DNA of 64,000 bases, taken from the NCBI GenBank assembly GCA_028564705.1, contig JAPXFQ010000348.1:124001-188000 (forward strand), written 5' to 3'. This stretch comes from Apricaphanius iberus. Its lineage: Eukaryota > Chordata > Actinopteri > Cyprinodontiformes > Aphaniidae. Position 1 is the first letter of the stretch. Every line of letters starts with the position of its first letter. Positions 9,921-20,364 of the stretch are shown here, one piece after another. Position numbers and translations under genes: made by a program. The notes under the pieces were generated by a model. That model was not told the DNA's origin. It worked only from the letters and a program-made list of their open reading frames with translations, and made no database searches.

Positions 9921-12900
9921 ATTATATAGATAGATATATTTGCAAGATGGCGCCGCGTATGGACGCCTCGGCACTTCGCTCTCTGGTACTAGTTACTGTT
10001 TTACTCTTTTGCGTAGTTTTCTGCACTCCCTCTGCTATTAAAATTAGCAGAGAGGAACTTTTAAAAATTGGGCTATCCAGTGCCGGACTTTTTTCACCGG
10101 TCTTTACACAACCTGACTGCTTTATGGAGATTCTGATCGGAGGAGCAGCAGCGTTCTGTGGATTTAGACGGAGACGACGACGCGGGAAACGGGCTGGTGT
10201 GCTCGTCAAGCTGCGACAGCGGGGATTACGCACCGCTCTCCCATCCATACACCTGGGGAACGTCCGCTCTCTGCCTAACAAAATGGATGAATTGCTCCTT
10301 CTCCTATCCAAGAACTCAGACTTTAGTCGTTCTGCCGCCTTTTGCTTCACTGAAACCTGGTCCAGTGAACTCATCCCGGACAGCGCTCTAAAGCTGCCAG
10401 GCTTCCAGCTGTTCAGAGCGGACCGCTGCGCGGAGCTGACTGGGAAATCAAAGGGAGGTGGAACGTGCTTCTACATTAACGAAGGTTGGTGCACAGATGT
10501 CACAGTGTTAAAGAAGACATGCAGCCCTCACCTTGAGTCGTTCTTCATAAACTGTAGACCATTTTATTCACCGCGGGAGTTCGCCTCGTTTGTGCTGGTC
10601 GCTGTATACATTCCACCGCAGGCGTGTGTGACGGAGGCATTACATCACCTCGCCGATCAGATCACAGACGTGGAGAAAAATCACCCGGACTCTCTGCTAA
10701 TCGTTCTCGGGGATTTTAACAGAGCTAATCTCAAACTTGAACTGCCTAAATATAAACAACATGTGACGTGTCCCACCAGGGACATGAACACTTTAGATCA
10801 CTGCTACACCACAATAAAAAATGCATATCGCTCTGTCCCCCGTGCTGCTTTGGGACTTTCCGACCACTGCCTGGTCCACCTCATCCCATCTTACAGGCAG
10901 AAGCTGAAATCTGCTAAGCCTGTAGTAAGAACTGTGAGGAGATGGACTGATGAGTCAAAGATGCAGCTACAGGCCTGCTTTGACTGCACTGATTGGAGCG
11001 TCTTTGAAGCAGCGGCTTCATCCCTGGATGAACTGACCGACACTGTGACATCCTACATCAGCTTTTGTGAGGACATGTGTGTGCAGACCAAAACCTTCTG
11101 CTCATTCAAAAACAATAAACCGTGGTTCACTGCAGAACTGAGACGGCTACGCCAGGACAAGGAGGAGGCCTACAGGAGTGGGGATCGGGACCTGTACAAA
11201 CAGGCCAGGAACCAGCTGACAAGAGGGATCAAAGCAGCAAAGAGGAACTACAGTGCTAAGCTTAAGGACCGTTTTTCTGCTAACGACCCCTCTGCAGTTT
11301 GGAGCTACCTGCAGACCATTACTAACTGTAGGAGACCATCCCCCCACCCTGTGGAGAGCCCCCGCCTGGCTGAGGACCTCAACGACTTCTTTTCCAGGTT
11401 TGAAAGGACTTTCACACCTCCCACCTCCCCCACCATCTCCATCACAAAAGACCCAGCTTCACCCCAAACCACCCACGTACCTGCCTTGACGATCTGCGAA
11501 CAGGACGTGCGCCAGCTATTTCAGAGACAGAAAATTAAAAAGGCTCAGGGACCAGACGGAGTGTCCCCAGCCTCTCTGAAATTCTGTGCTGACCAGCTGG
11601 CTCCCATCTTCACCCAGATCTTCAATAACTCCCTGGAGCTGTGTGAGGTCCCCTCCTGCCTCAAACGCTCCACCATCATACCGGTTCCCAAGAAGTCCCC
11701 AGTCACTGGATTAAATGACTACAGACCAGTTGCCCTAACATCTGTGGTCATGAAATCCTTTGAGCGTCTGGTACTGACCCACCTGAAGGACATCACAGAT
11801 CCCCTGCTAGACCCCCTGCAGTTCGCCTACAGATCAAACAGGTCAGTGGATGATGCCGTCAACATGGCTCTACACTACATCCTGCACCATCTAGACTCTG
11901 CAGGTACCTACGCTCGGGTCCTGTTTGTGGACTTCAGCTCTGCGTTTAACACCATTGTCCCAGAGCTCCTCCACCAAAAACTGTCCCAGCTCACCGTGCC
12001 TCCCTCCACCTGTCAGTGGATTACCAGTTTCCTGACTGACAGGAGGCAGCAGGTGAAACTGGGTAAGTTCACATCCAGCTCCCGTTCCCTCAGCATCGGC
12101 GCCCCCCAGGGATGTGTTCTCTCCCCACTGCTCTTCTCCCTTTACACCACTGACTGCACGTCGAGGGACCCTTCTGTGAAACTCCTGAAGTTTGCAGATG
12201 ACACCACCGTCATTGGACTCATCCGCGACGGCGACGAGTCTGTGTACAGAAAGGAAGTGGAACAGCTGGTTCTCTGGTGCAGTCAGAACCACCTGGAGCT
12301 AAACCCGCTCAAAACTGTGGAGATGACAGTGGACTTCAGGAAGAGACCACCATCAACATCTCCTCTCATGATCCTCAACAAGCCAGTCCCCACAGTGGAG
12401 TCTTTCAGGTTCCTAGGATCCACCATCACACGGGACCTGAAGTGGACCTCACACATCAACATAATAAGGAAAAAGGCCCAGCAAAGGCTGTACTTTCTGC
12501 GTCAGCTCAGGAAGTTCAACCTGCCCCAGGAGCTGCTGATCATCTTCTACACAGCAATAGTCCAGTCTGTCCTGACCTCATCCATCTCTGTCTGGTTCGG
12601 ATCCGCCACCAGGCAAGACAAGGACAGACTGCAGAGAACAGTCAGGACTGCAGAGAGGATCATAGGAACCGATCTTCCCTCCATTCAGGACCTATTCCGG
12701 GCCAGGGTCAGGAAGCGGGCCAGGAAAATCACCACTGACCCCTCACACCCTGGCCACAATCTGTTTAGGCTCCTCCCCTCAGGTCGGCGTTACAGAGCGT
12801 TGTACGCCAAAACCACCCGACACAAAAACAGTTTTTTCCCCCAGGCTGTCGCTCTGACGAACTCTGTCTAGTCACAGTGTGTGAGTGCACTCACATAACA

Positions 12901-13147
12901 ATAAACTATAACTCTGCACTTCTGTACATACTCACTGTAAAATAACCCCGGCTTGGTGTATATATTATCCTTTATTATTTACGATCTGATATTTATTTGT
13001 ATTTTTACTTATTTTTGTTCTTATTTTTCTTTTTTTTCTTTTTTTATTTCACTTATTCAAGTTCTGTACTGGAGGAAAAAGTTTGCCGGAGTCAAATTCC
13101 TTGTATGTGACATACTTGGCCAATAAACTGATTCTGATTCTGATTCT
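9921..13147 (+). mobile_element. Full-length L2/CR1-group LINE
   Basis: The element is bounded by GATATT at 9915-9920 and GATATT at 13148-13153. Deleting it rejoins the host gypsy RNase H reading frame. It has a short 5' leader, one long ORF (9947-12871), an approximately 275-bp AT-rich 3' region and a tail of ATTCTG repeats at about 13128-13147. This layout is standard for fish L2-type elements. The exact subfamily (L2 proper or a Rex1-like relative) cannot be settled by eye. Confidence 0.9.
9947..12871 (+). CDS. L2-type LINE endonuclease/reverse transcriptase, intact
   Basis: This single ORF of 974 codons encodes the protein that nicks target DNA and reverse-transcribes the element RNA in the nucleus. 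Residues 1-30 are hydrophobic and 74-82 arginine-rich. The AP-type endonuclease spans about 100-312, with N105 in HLGNVRS, E136 in FTETW, GDFN at 255-258 and SDH at 305-307, so the catalytic residues I can identify are present. The reverse transcriptase spans about 535-800: VDFSSAFNTI at 661-670, GAPQGCVLSPLLFSLY at 718-733 and FADD at 749-752. The conserved C-terminal part (FLRQLRKFNLP, LLPSGRRYR) follows to 974. The start at 9947 (AGATGGCG) is the first ATG after the leader. There are no internal stops or frameshifts, unlike every other large element here, which suggests a young insertion. Confidence 0.93.
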   Translation: MAPRMDASALRSLVLVTVLLFCVVFCTPSAIKISREELLKIGLSSAGLFSPVFTQPDCFMEILIGGAAAFCGFRRRRRRGKRAGVLVKLRQRGLRTALPSIHLGNVRSLPNKMDELLLLLSKNSDFSRSAAFCFTETWSSELIPDSALKLPGFQLFRADRCAELTGKSKGGGTCFYINEGWCTDVTVLKKTCSPHLESFFINCRPFYSPREFASFVLVAVYIPPQACVTEALHHLADQITDVEKNHPDSLLIVLGDFNRANLKLELPKYKQHVTCPTRDMNTLDHCYTTIKNAYRSVPRAALGLSDHCLVHLIPSYRQKLKSAKPVVRTVRRWTDESKMQLQACFDCTDWSVFEAAASSLDELTDTVTSYISFCEDMCVQTKTFCSFKNNKPWFTAELRRLRQDKEEAYRSGDRDLYKQARNQLTRGIKAAKRNYSAKLKDRFSANDPSAVWSYLQTITNCRRPSPHPVESPRLAEDLNDFFSRFERTFTPPTSPTISITKDPASPQTTHVPALTICEQDVRQLFQRQKIKKAQGPDGVSPASLKFCADQLAPIFTQIFNNSLELCEVPSCLKRSTIIPVPKKSPVTGLNDYRPVALTSVVMKSFERLVLTHLKDITDPLLDPLQFAYRSNRSVDDAVNMALHYILHHLDSAGTYARVLFVDFSSAFNTIVPELLHQKLSQLTVPPSTCQWITSFLTDRRQQVKLGKFTSSSRSLSIGAPQGCVLSPLLFSLYTTDCTSRDPSVKLLKFADDTTVIGLIRDGDESVYRKEVEQLVLWCSQNHLELNPLKTVEMTVDFRKRPPSTSPLMILNKPVPTVESFRFLGSTITRDLKWTSHINIIRKKAQQRLYFLRQLRKFNLPQELLIIFYTAIVQSVLTSSISVWFGSATRQDKDRLQRTVRTAERIIGTDLPSIQDLFRARVRKRARKITTDPSHPGHNLFRLLPSGRRYRALYAKTTRHKNSFFPQAVALTNSV

Positions 13148-13560
13148 GATATTGCCAAGCAGATTATTTTGGAGGTTGATGCATCTGATTTGGGGGTGGG
13201 AGCGGTGTTGTCCTAGGTTAGTGAATAGGATGATAAAATGCATCCATATGCTTTTTTTCCATGACATCTGTCTTCCTCAGAGCGCAACTATGATGTGGGG
13301 GATTAAGAACTTTTAGTAGTGAATTTGGCTTTTGAGGAATGGAACCACTGGCTGGAGGGGGAGCGCAACATCCCATCATCCCATAAGAATCTGGCTTATC
13401 TCCAGGAGGCCAAGCATCTTAACCCTCGCCAGTCCAGGTGGTCCTTATTTTTCTCGAGTTTTAATCGTATTATTTCATATCGGCCTGGCACTAACAAACC
13501 AACACCAGATGCTTAGTCGAGGCAGTTCTCCCCAGATGAGGATAAAACACCTGTTACCAT
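13148..13560 (+). pseudogene. Ty3/gypsy RNase H domain (copy 2)
   Basis: Downstream of the L2 element the host retrotransposon resumes with ILEVDASDLGVGAVL, the first RNase H acidic motif. Then come frameshifted parts including the [12 protein letters not shown] segment, the [20 protein letters not shown] motif and [13 protein letters not shown] at the RNase H/integrase boundary. Several stops and frame changes occur, so the domain is dead. The element's order of domains is preserved. Confidence 0.87.
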
Positions 13561-14330
13561 TCTTCCTCCCTCCTGTGTTGTGGGTGCGGTTACCTGGGAT
13601 ATCCTTGATGCTGTCCACATAGCACAGCAGCAAGAGCACAATCTTTGTGCCATCCTCTGTTGATTCCAGGTTGATCCACAGGGTTCACACTGCTCCATTC
13701 TCCTGTCCTACTGGGGTCAGTAGAAAAGTTTCCCTTCTCCGTCTGACCCTTTGGTGGCCAACTCTTTTTAGAGATGTGAAGGATTATGTTCCGTTAAGAT
13801 GACTACCCACCTCCCTAGAGCCTGCTCGTCTTCTGGTGAGGCATGTTTTCGGCTGCATGGCCTTCCCGTTGAAATCATGTCTGATAGGGGTCCTCAGTCA
13901 CCTCAGCTGTGTGGTGGGATTTTTGCAGGACTTTGGGAGCTAGAGTAGCACTTAGCTCGGGGTTTAATTCGCAGAACAATGGGCAGACAGAGCGGATGAA
14001 TCAGGAACTTGAGGCTGCTCTCCGCTGTCTCTGCTCCTCCAACCCCACCTCCTGGTTTGCACAGCTTGCATGGATGGAGTACACTCAGAATAGTCACTCC
14101 TCTTCCTCTACTGGTCTCTCCCCTTTTGAGATTTCCCTGGGTTGTCAGCTTGGTCTGTTTCCTTCAGATCAACAGCGGTCAACTGTTCCCTCTGTCCATT
14201 CCCATCTCATCCGCAGTAGGAGGAGGATCTGGTCTGACACAGTCGCCGCCCTCCATCGTGCCTCTGAAATAAAATGCTCCCTTTGCCAATTGCAGGCAGC
14301 TCCCTGCTCCCCAGTACGTACCCGGCCATA
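13561..14330 (+). pseudogene. Ty3/gypsy integrase (copy 2)
   Basis: Pieces of integrase are readable in changing frames. They are FWWPTLFRDVKDYV near 13745 (end of the zinc-binding region), a core segment around 13840-13900 ending in SDRGPQ, and then a longer frame at 13909-14331 with SSGFNSQNNGQTERMNQELE and STGLSPFEISLGCQ. These are the usual core-domain landmarks of chromovirus integrases. Stops and shifts rule out activity. Confidence 0.85.
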
Positions 14331-14640
14331 AGGTTTGACTTTCGACCCAGGACATCCGCCTGAAGAACCTTAACAGGAAGTGTTCTCCCCGGTTAATTGG
14401 CCCTTATGTGGGTGAGAAGGTTCCAAGTTCCACCTCCTGGTTTGAGCAGACCACTTGTTTTTCATGTTTCCTTTATCAAGCCTGTGCGCTCCAGTTTGTT
14501 TTTGTCCACAGAACCCCCCCTACCCCCCGCATTGTTGATGATCATCTATTCTGTACGACGGATATTGGACATGCACCACCACGATCGGGGTTTCCCCCAT
14601 TGGCACATAGATCACAACAGATCGTGTGTGTCTTCCTAGC
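14331..14640 (+). pseudogene. Ty3/gypsy integrase C-terminus with chromodomain remnant
   Basis: The segment VFHVSFIKPVRSSLF is the end of the integrase C-terminal module. It is followed by YSVRRILDMHHHDRGF, which matches the start of the chromodomain found in fish chromoviruses. The aromatic residues that should follow (a WEGYG-like block) are lost. The domain would have targeted integration to chromatin. It identifies this copy as a chromodomain-carrying gypsy element. Confidence 0.75.
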
Positions 14641-14866
14641 TGTCATCAGGAACGGCCCTCCGCCTTGGAGTGTTCAGGAGCTGGACCATGGACCACTCCA
14701 GGAGCTGTAGTCAGGGGACGTGACCAGGGCCTTCAGCTGCTGATGTACACCTCTGGGATCAGGGGAGGGATGGGTGAAGACTTGGAGCTCTGTGCCAGCT
14801 GCTGGACCTGGAAGCATAGGCTTGTGAACATCTCATAAAGAGTAACACGTTTTTGTTTGGTATTCT
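14641..14866 (+). other. 3' tail of gypsy copy 2; no LTR found
   Basis: This is the proline/glycine-rich tail and untranslated 3' sequence expected after the chromodomain. I see no polypurine tract or LTR before the hairpin at 14867, so the 3' end of the element seems truncated. Confidence 0.5.
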
Positions 14867-14896
14867 AATTATTCTTGATGGTCATCAAGAATAATT
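14867..14896. repeat. Perfect 14-bp hairpin
   Basis: AATTATTCTTGATG at 14867-14880 is followed by two bases and then its exact reverse complement at 14883-14896. Such tight palindromes often mark ends or junctions of mobile elements. No terminator function is implied in a vertebrate. Confidence 0.85.
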
Positions 14897-15700
14897 TGGA
14901 GGGCCTCACGCCAATTGGCCCTGTCTGCCCAATTATCGTAGCCAATTCGGACCTCAGGTTAAGATTTATACGCATCACACCAGCCTGTGAGCTAGAAAGA
15001 CTAATATTTAACTGCACTATTATTAACTTTCACTAATGGAAAGTTATTTTTATTTTTTTCCCCAACTTTTATGGAAATGTTGTCCACTCCCTGGTTTTCC
15101 GTTCCTGCGTCAATGAAGGGTGACGAGATAGCGAGAATTTTTCGACTTCAGCACAAAGAAGTATTCTGGCATGCTCTCTACACACATGCAGATGTAAACA
15201 TCTTATCAGAGAGCTATAGGGGCATATTCTTTCAAAATATGATTGATGACTTCCGGTGACAGATGGGGGGGCAACCCTGCTTGACTACAGTGAAAAAAAT
15301 ATTTCAGTACGATAACTTCCAATAATGCCTTTATATTGAAAGGCGCACTTTCTGGGCATGTGTTTATGATCATCTACTTAACTACAATGAAAAGACATTG
15401 AGGCACAGCGTGTTCGCAGAATGTTTAAATTACAGAAAAAGAGAGCCCTGGCAAGTTAAATGAGAAATCAGTCTTTCTTTAGAATGGGGAGATATGCTTT
15501 AGGAAACCAAGAACGTATGCTTTTCAGACACAAAGAAGTCACAAAACAATGTTTTCATTCAGATTCCCTTGAGAGTGATAAAGCAGTTGCTCAACAAGGC
15601 GCAAATATTGCACGTAGAAGAGATGAAAAAAAACATGGTTTAATCATGCAAAACTCTGCTTAGTTTCAGATGGGGAACGAAACAGAGACATCTCTGTACA
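14897..15700 (+). other. Broken open frames of unknown origin
   Basis: Two short frames on the plus strand, 15071-15259 and 15460-15663, and readable sequence between them (including a TVKKIFQYDNF-like segment near 15280 and a FWACVYDHLLNYNEKTLRHS segment near 15350) look like decayed coding sequence, because the amino-acid composition is protein-like over more than 500 bp with only a few stops. I do not recognise the family. It lies just upstream of the retroviral remnant and may belong to the Polinton or to another virus-like element. Confidence 0.35.
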
Positions 15701-16642
15701 TCCACTGGCAGTGGGGTCTAAGGATGACCCCATGGACTGGTGTGGTTAAAGTGCTGAAAAAGGGGGGTTACCTTTACTTCTGTGATATTCTAGAAAGCCT
15801 CACGAAATGTCCACTCTGACCAAACAGATCCATTAAAACCTCTGGCCGGATGCCTCCTGGTATGTATATTCTAAACAAGACAGCATCTTATATTTGTCTA
15901 GTGTGACCTTATGACCCCATCATCAGATATGTGTCCAGACCACCACCGACTGTACATGCCAAAATGTGTTTCTCATTAACGCATCAAATGAGCCCGCCTT
16001 ATTATAAAACCACCTTTTCCTAGCTCCTAATGCAGTGGTACTGAACAGGGTGTCCGCTCCTGCCAAAACAAGACTTCACAGCTCCAGCAGAAGTAGAGGA
16101 GGGCGTGGCAGAGACATTTCCACTGTGGACTCATCCGGATTGAATGGGACGTGAGGTGGAGTGTCGGTGGGAAAGGGGAAGCAGGGGACCCTACCAGCAC
16201 CTGTAAATAAGGGTCACGCACACACACACATACTTTTTTCATTTCCACACTAAGGAGAAAACTTAAGGTACTGCTGCTCATTGAATGTTAAAGATGAAGA
16301 TCTTCCAACACTATGTTTTATGTATTATGATCATCTGTATTTTACCTGTGTACCCCTGTAAATGAGATTTAAATGACATGTAAATCATGTTCCCCTGACC
16401 TGCACCCTTCCTCTGGCCTGCAACACGCTGTGGTCCATACTGCCCTATTTTTTTTCTTTTAATCTTATTTCTCATTATGTAGAATTGACACATGGATGTG
16501 TCAAAGGAGCGATAATGTCACTACATTAGCTATTAAATTCATTAAGGGCTCAAAATTAGAGCTCAACATTTTCTTTTTTTGCCAAACCTTTGTCAGACAT
16601 TCATTCTCAGGTTAAGAGCAGCCCTTCCCTGACAGGCAGAGG
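15701..16642. other. No gene recognised
   Basis: Only short frames are present. A CA-rich tract is at about 16214-16230. The segment probably belongs to the decayed element remains on either side. Confidence 0.5.
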
Positions 16643-16710
16643 ATCCTGTTGACTACCCAAACAGAGGTGAAGGTTGCTGAACGCGCCACCTGCGTCTACG
16701 CCTCACACTG
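16643..16710 (+). pseudogene. Endogenous retrovirus: end of integrase
   Basis: A short stretch reads ILLTTQTEVKVAERATCVYA, the conserved C-terminal phrase of fish retroviral integrases. It lies immediately before env, as in retroviral genomes where pol and env overlap or abut. The rest of pol is missing upstream, so only the 3' part of the provirus remains. Confidence 0.7.
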
Positions 16711-18063
16711 AAAAAATTGTTCCAGCCCCCTCTGACGGCATCATCCGCACTCAGACAAGATCAGTGAGGGAATCCGTGCCCCTACTGCTACACATAGCTG
16801 CCACGATACCAGCTCATCTGCCATGGAACCAAACCATCTCTCGCTTTGTCTGAACTTCATCATCACATTACCAATCCTCTTATGGTCAGCTGTCCAGTGG
16901 AAAGCTGCCCCGATCTCCACTCCTGCCACTGATGTCACAACTCTACCATCTATACCATAACATCCTCCCCTGCTGAGAAAGAAAATACTTTCTAACCCAC
17001 CATCTGCTACAAGGAACTGATGTTATGATATATCTCCGAGAAGGATCACCTTCGACCCTTGCTTACAAATGACAACTACAAAACATCCTTAATCCACAAA
17101 GTTAAACTCATCAAAGCCGACATCAGACCTGATTACGGATTACTGAACAATGCCTGTGTAAACCTCATACTGAATACATCTTCATTGGAATTGATTAAAA
17201 ATTGGTGACATTACACTTTGTCAGAAACAAAGGAATACTACTTTTTGCTCCTGAGACAGATCACGATCTCAATCTAAGAGCGTCAAAACTACTGATGAAT
17301 TTACTAAACGACTACTGGACTTTCGGGAGAGAATAATAACTGGCTGCTTATGGTACAACAAACTGTGGGTGGGAACTGTGTTGATTGTTTGGTTTACATC
17401 CACTGTGAAGAATTATGCCAACTCCTTCTGAACTTCATCATACCTGTCTTAGTTCTCTGTTAACCAGCCCTAATACACCAAACAACTGCTCCTTTTGGGA
17501 AAATCCTTTTTCTATAACATAAAAGAATTGCTCCTCAATTCTGATGTGGGCTTAAATAATTTCACCTGTTTTACTAAAGCAAATTAAGGTAAAATGTAAG
17601 TTCTCTGTTATACCTTTACTGCAGGTTTGTGTACTCTTGTAAACTTAATTATGCCTGTTACTATGTTTATTGATTTTGACACTACAGACCAGGAAACTAA
17701 TCATCACAGAGAATTGCAGTAGACATGTTATTAGCTGAAAAATGTGGTATTTGTTTTATTTTTGATGATCAATGCTGTTAATTTATTCCAAATAACACAG
17801 CTCCCCTAGATAAACTAACCAAAACAGTTGAGGGACTCAGAACACTTAGTAAAAAATTAAAAATGCACTCAGGTGTAGACACATCAATATGGGATTCAAG
17901 GCTTGATGCGTTTGGAAGATACAAGGCTCTTATTGCATCTCTGTTTATAAGTATCGCTGTGTTCACATCTATTCTTAGTCTTTGTGGTTGTTGTTGTATT
18001 CCTTGCATTAGAGCCCTAATTGTTTGTTTGATTGACACTGCACTCAACAATAAAGTTCCCTAA
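16711..18063 (+). pseudogene. env: Endogenous retrovirus envelope gene, broken
   Basis: This is the envelope gene of an old retrovirus. The surface-subunit part (to about 17600) is scrambled by stops. The transmembrane subunit is readable from about 17690: LLAEKCGICFIFDDQCC at about 17730-17780 contains a CX6CC motif. A stop codon follows it directly. A further open segment at 17863-18060 has the heptad region and a membrane anchor (about 17945-18010), then the cysteine-rich CCCIPCIRALI tail typical of gamma- and epsilon-type retroviruses. The stop is at 18061-18063. The gene cannot make a complete envelope protein. Confidence 0.85.
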
Positions 18064-18354
18064 CTTCTTTATGGCAAATTGCCTACTACTGACACCCATG
18101 ATGAAGAGAAATATGAGCAGATATGTGTTTCTTATTCTGATGATGATGACACTGACTGTTAATTTTTTGTTTTTTCTTCAATTTTTCTTTTGTTTTTCTT
18201 TTATTTGCCTATTTAGAATGTAATACTTTGATATGCTGTAATCCTACAAATAATGTACCATTTCTTATGTGATTGTATTACATGTTAAGTCTCATAAAAT
18301 GTTTTTTTGTTTATTTTTTGTGGTCATAATCTGACCAAAAAAATGGGAATGTAA

Positions 18355-19025
18355 TGGTAAACTGTATTGCTTTCTCTGAGGTCTTAGATAAAGTTAATTC
18401 TTATGTGAATTAGTGTTGATGATGGAGTGGGAATCTTTATTGCGAGCATTCTTTTATGACATAGATAGTTCTTATTTGAATTAGTGCTGATGCCTTTTTA
18501 ATTCTGATTCTGTTACTCATGTCTAGATAAAATGTTATACTGATATGATAAAGTACCAACAGGGACCTATTGTCCGTAAACATCTCATATTGACTTATGA
18601 CAACTCTTGTTATTATCTTGTGTTGAATTATGACAGATTTTGTGACTGTCTTTCTCAGCATTATACAAAGTATTCCTTATTGTTATCTATATTCTGATTG
18701 TCCAGTGACACATCCATTGTTGTCTTATGACAAATACTGTGTTTACCTATTCCATGTCGTTCGGTGATTGGTCTTGTGATTATCCTCTGATGCATAGAAC
18801 AGAGTGTTAGTTATCTTACCATAACTGTATGATGTAATGATCGGTCAGAAGCTGATTCAATAGGGTGTGGCTGATTACTATATTTACCCATGCATCTGTG
18901 CTGAAGTTTCAGGGTTCTCAGCAGGAAGCCCTCCGTGCACGTAAAATAAACTATGTACGAATATAGCTGACACTTTGTTTTATTCGCTCATCCGAGGCCT
19001 CTCAGACAACCAGATTTCTACGACA
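18355..19025 (+). mobile_element. Retroviral 3' LTR (LTR family A)
   Basis: The 671-bp segment starts TGGTAAAC and ends ACGACA and follows env at the expected distance. A poly(A) signal AATAAA lies near its 3' end (about 18947). The same sequence occurs inverted at 19679-20230 and in direct orientation at 35678-36314. The homology covers the whole length, except that the 5' part of the inverted copy is diverged. Confidence 0.85.
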
Positions 19026-19678
19026 CCCTCACCGTCGAAATACAATGACCAATGTAAAAGGTTTTCTTCTTCATCCATCATGTGGTTGGAATACATTGCA
19101 AAGAAAGAAAACACAAAAATTACGCTTGCCTTAAATGGAGGCGAGCATAAAATAGGTCGATTTTATGTAGATGGCTATGCAGAAATATAAGGTGTTAAAT
19201 ATTGCTATGAATTCTTGGGTTGTTTTTTCCATGGCTGTGCTAAACATTGTTATCCTCATGCAGAAGACCCGTTCTTTTGAAAACTAAATTGGGAGATTTA
19301 TGTCGAAACGATGGAAAGAGTACAAATGTTGGAAAACCAACACAACGTTAAATTTGTGAGCATTTGGGAGCATGGAATGGAATGACATGTAAAAATGCAG
19401 GGTTGCTGTCATCCAATTTTGTCCAATTACCAATTGCCTGAACCACTGCAACCCCGCGAGGCTCTTTATGGGGGACCCACCAGCGTGGTGCGTATTAAGA
19501 CACACCACTGCTTCTGATCAAGAAGTCATGTACCAAGATGTCACGTCGAGGTACCCTCTAGTGGAAGGTTATTTACAGAATGATGGAAAAGAACTATACG
19601 CGGCAAAATACCATCAGGCGTCCCCTCAGCCAGTGTCCGACGGAAATGCTCGAGGCCCGTTCAAAGTGATGCCAACAC
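19026..19678 (+). pseudogene. Maverick/Polinton protein-primed DNA polymerase B fragment
   Basis: The fragment belongs to the family-B polymerase that copies Polinton DNA from a protein primer. Readable blocks are WLEYIAKKENTKITLALNGG and GRFYVDGYAEI at 19080-19187, then after a stop YCYEFLGCFFHGC at about 19203-19245. A frameshifted ALYGGPTS-like block follows near 19460, and DVTSRYPLV at about 19537-19563 corresponds to the DxxSLYP polymerase motif A, with leucine changed to arginine. The exonuclease part is missing to the left and the rest of the polymerase to the right, both sides being taken by LTRs. The domain is clearly inactive. Confidence 0.85.
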
Positions 19679-20230
19679 TGTCATGGAAATCTGGGTGTCT
19701 GAGAGGCCTTGGATGAGAGAATAAAACAAAAGTGTCAGCCATATTCGTACATAGTTTATTTTACGTGCACGGAGGGTCTCATGATGAGAACCCCGGAGTC
19801 TCAGCACAAATGTATGAATTTATATAGATGTCTGCCACACCCTATTGAATCAGCTTCTGTCCGATCATTACATCATACAGTTATGATAGGATAACCACAA
19901 GACCAATCACAGAACAACATGGAATAGGTAAACACAGGATGGGTCATGAGGCGATAGTGGATGTTTTAACTTTATTAGTCAGCAGTAAACAATCAGGAGA
20001 TAGTTCAACTAGACAGTCAGCATATAGATAACAATAAGAGACACTTTGTATAATGCTGAGAAAGAAATTCACATGATCTGTCATAAGTGTAACACCAGAT
20101 AATAACAAGATTTGTCATAAATCAAGATGAGATGTTTACATACAATTGGTTCTTGTTTGTACCTTAGAATAAGAACAGCTGTATAAAGGCTGAGTAAGAC
20201 AATTAAACCTTTCTTAATGTCCCAGCATAA
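19679..20230 (-). mobile_element. Inverted copy of LTR family A
   Basis: Starting TGTCATGG at 19679, this is the reverse complement of the LTR at 18355-19025, including the inverted AATAAA region at about 19755. The similarity is high for about 450 bp and weakens toward 20230, where the 5' end of the LTR is not clearly preserved. No internal retroviral sequence is attached, so it is a solo or truncated LTR. Confidence 0.82.
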
Positions 20231-20364
20231 TAAAATTTTCTGTCACAGACGCGTAAAAGCGGTTTTCATCTAACAAACGCTTAATTTGATAAGAGCTTTA
20301 AGGTGGTGTTTGACAAAAGACATCTTTTTTCAGACGGTAAAACGTTACCATTTGGATATTAAAA

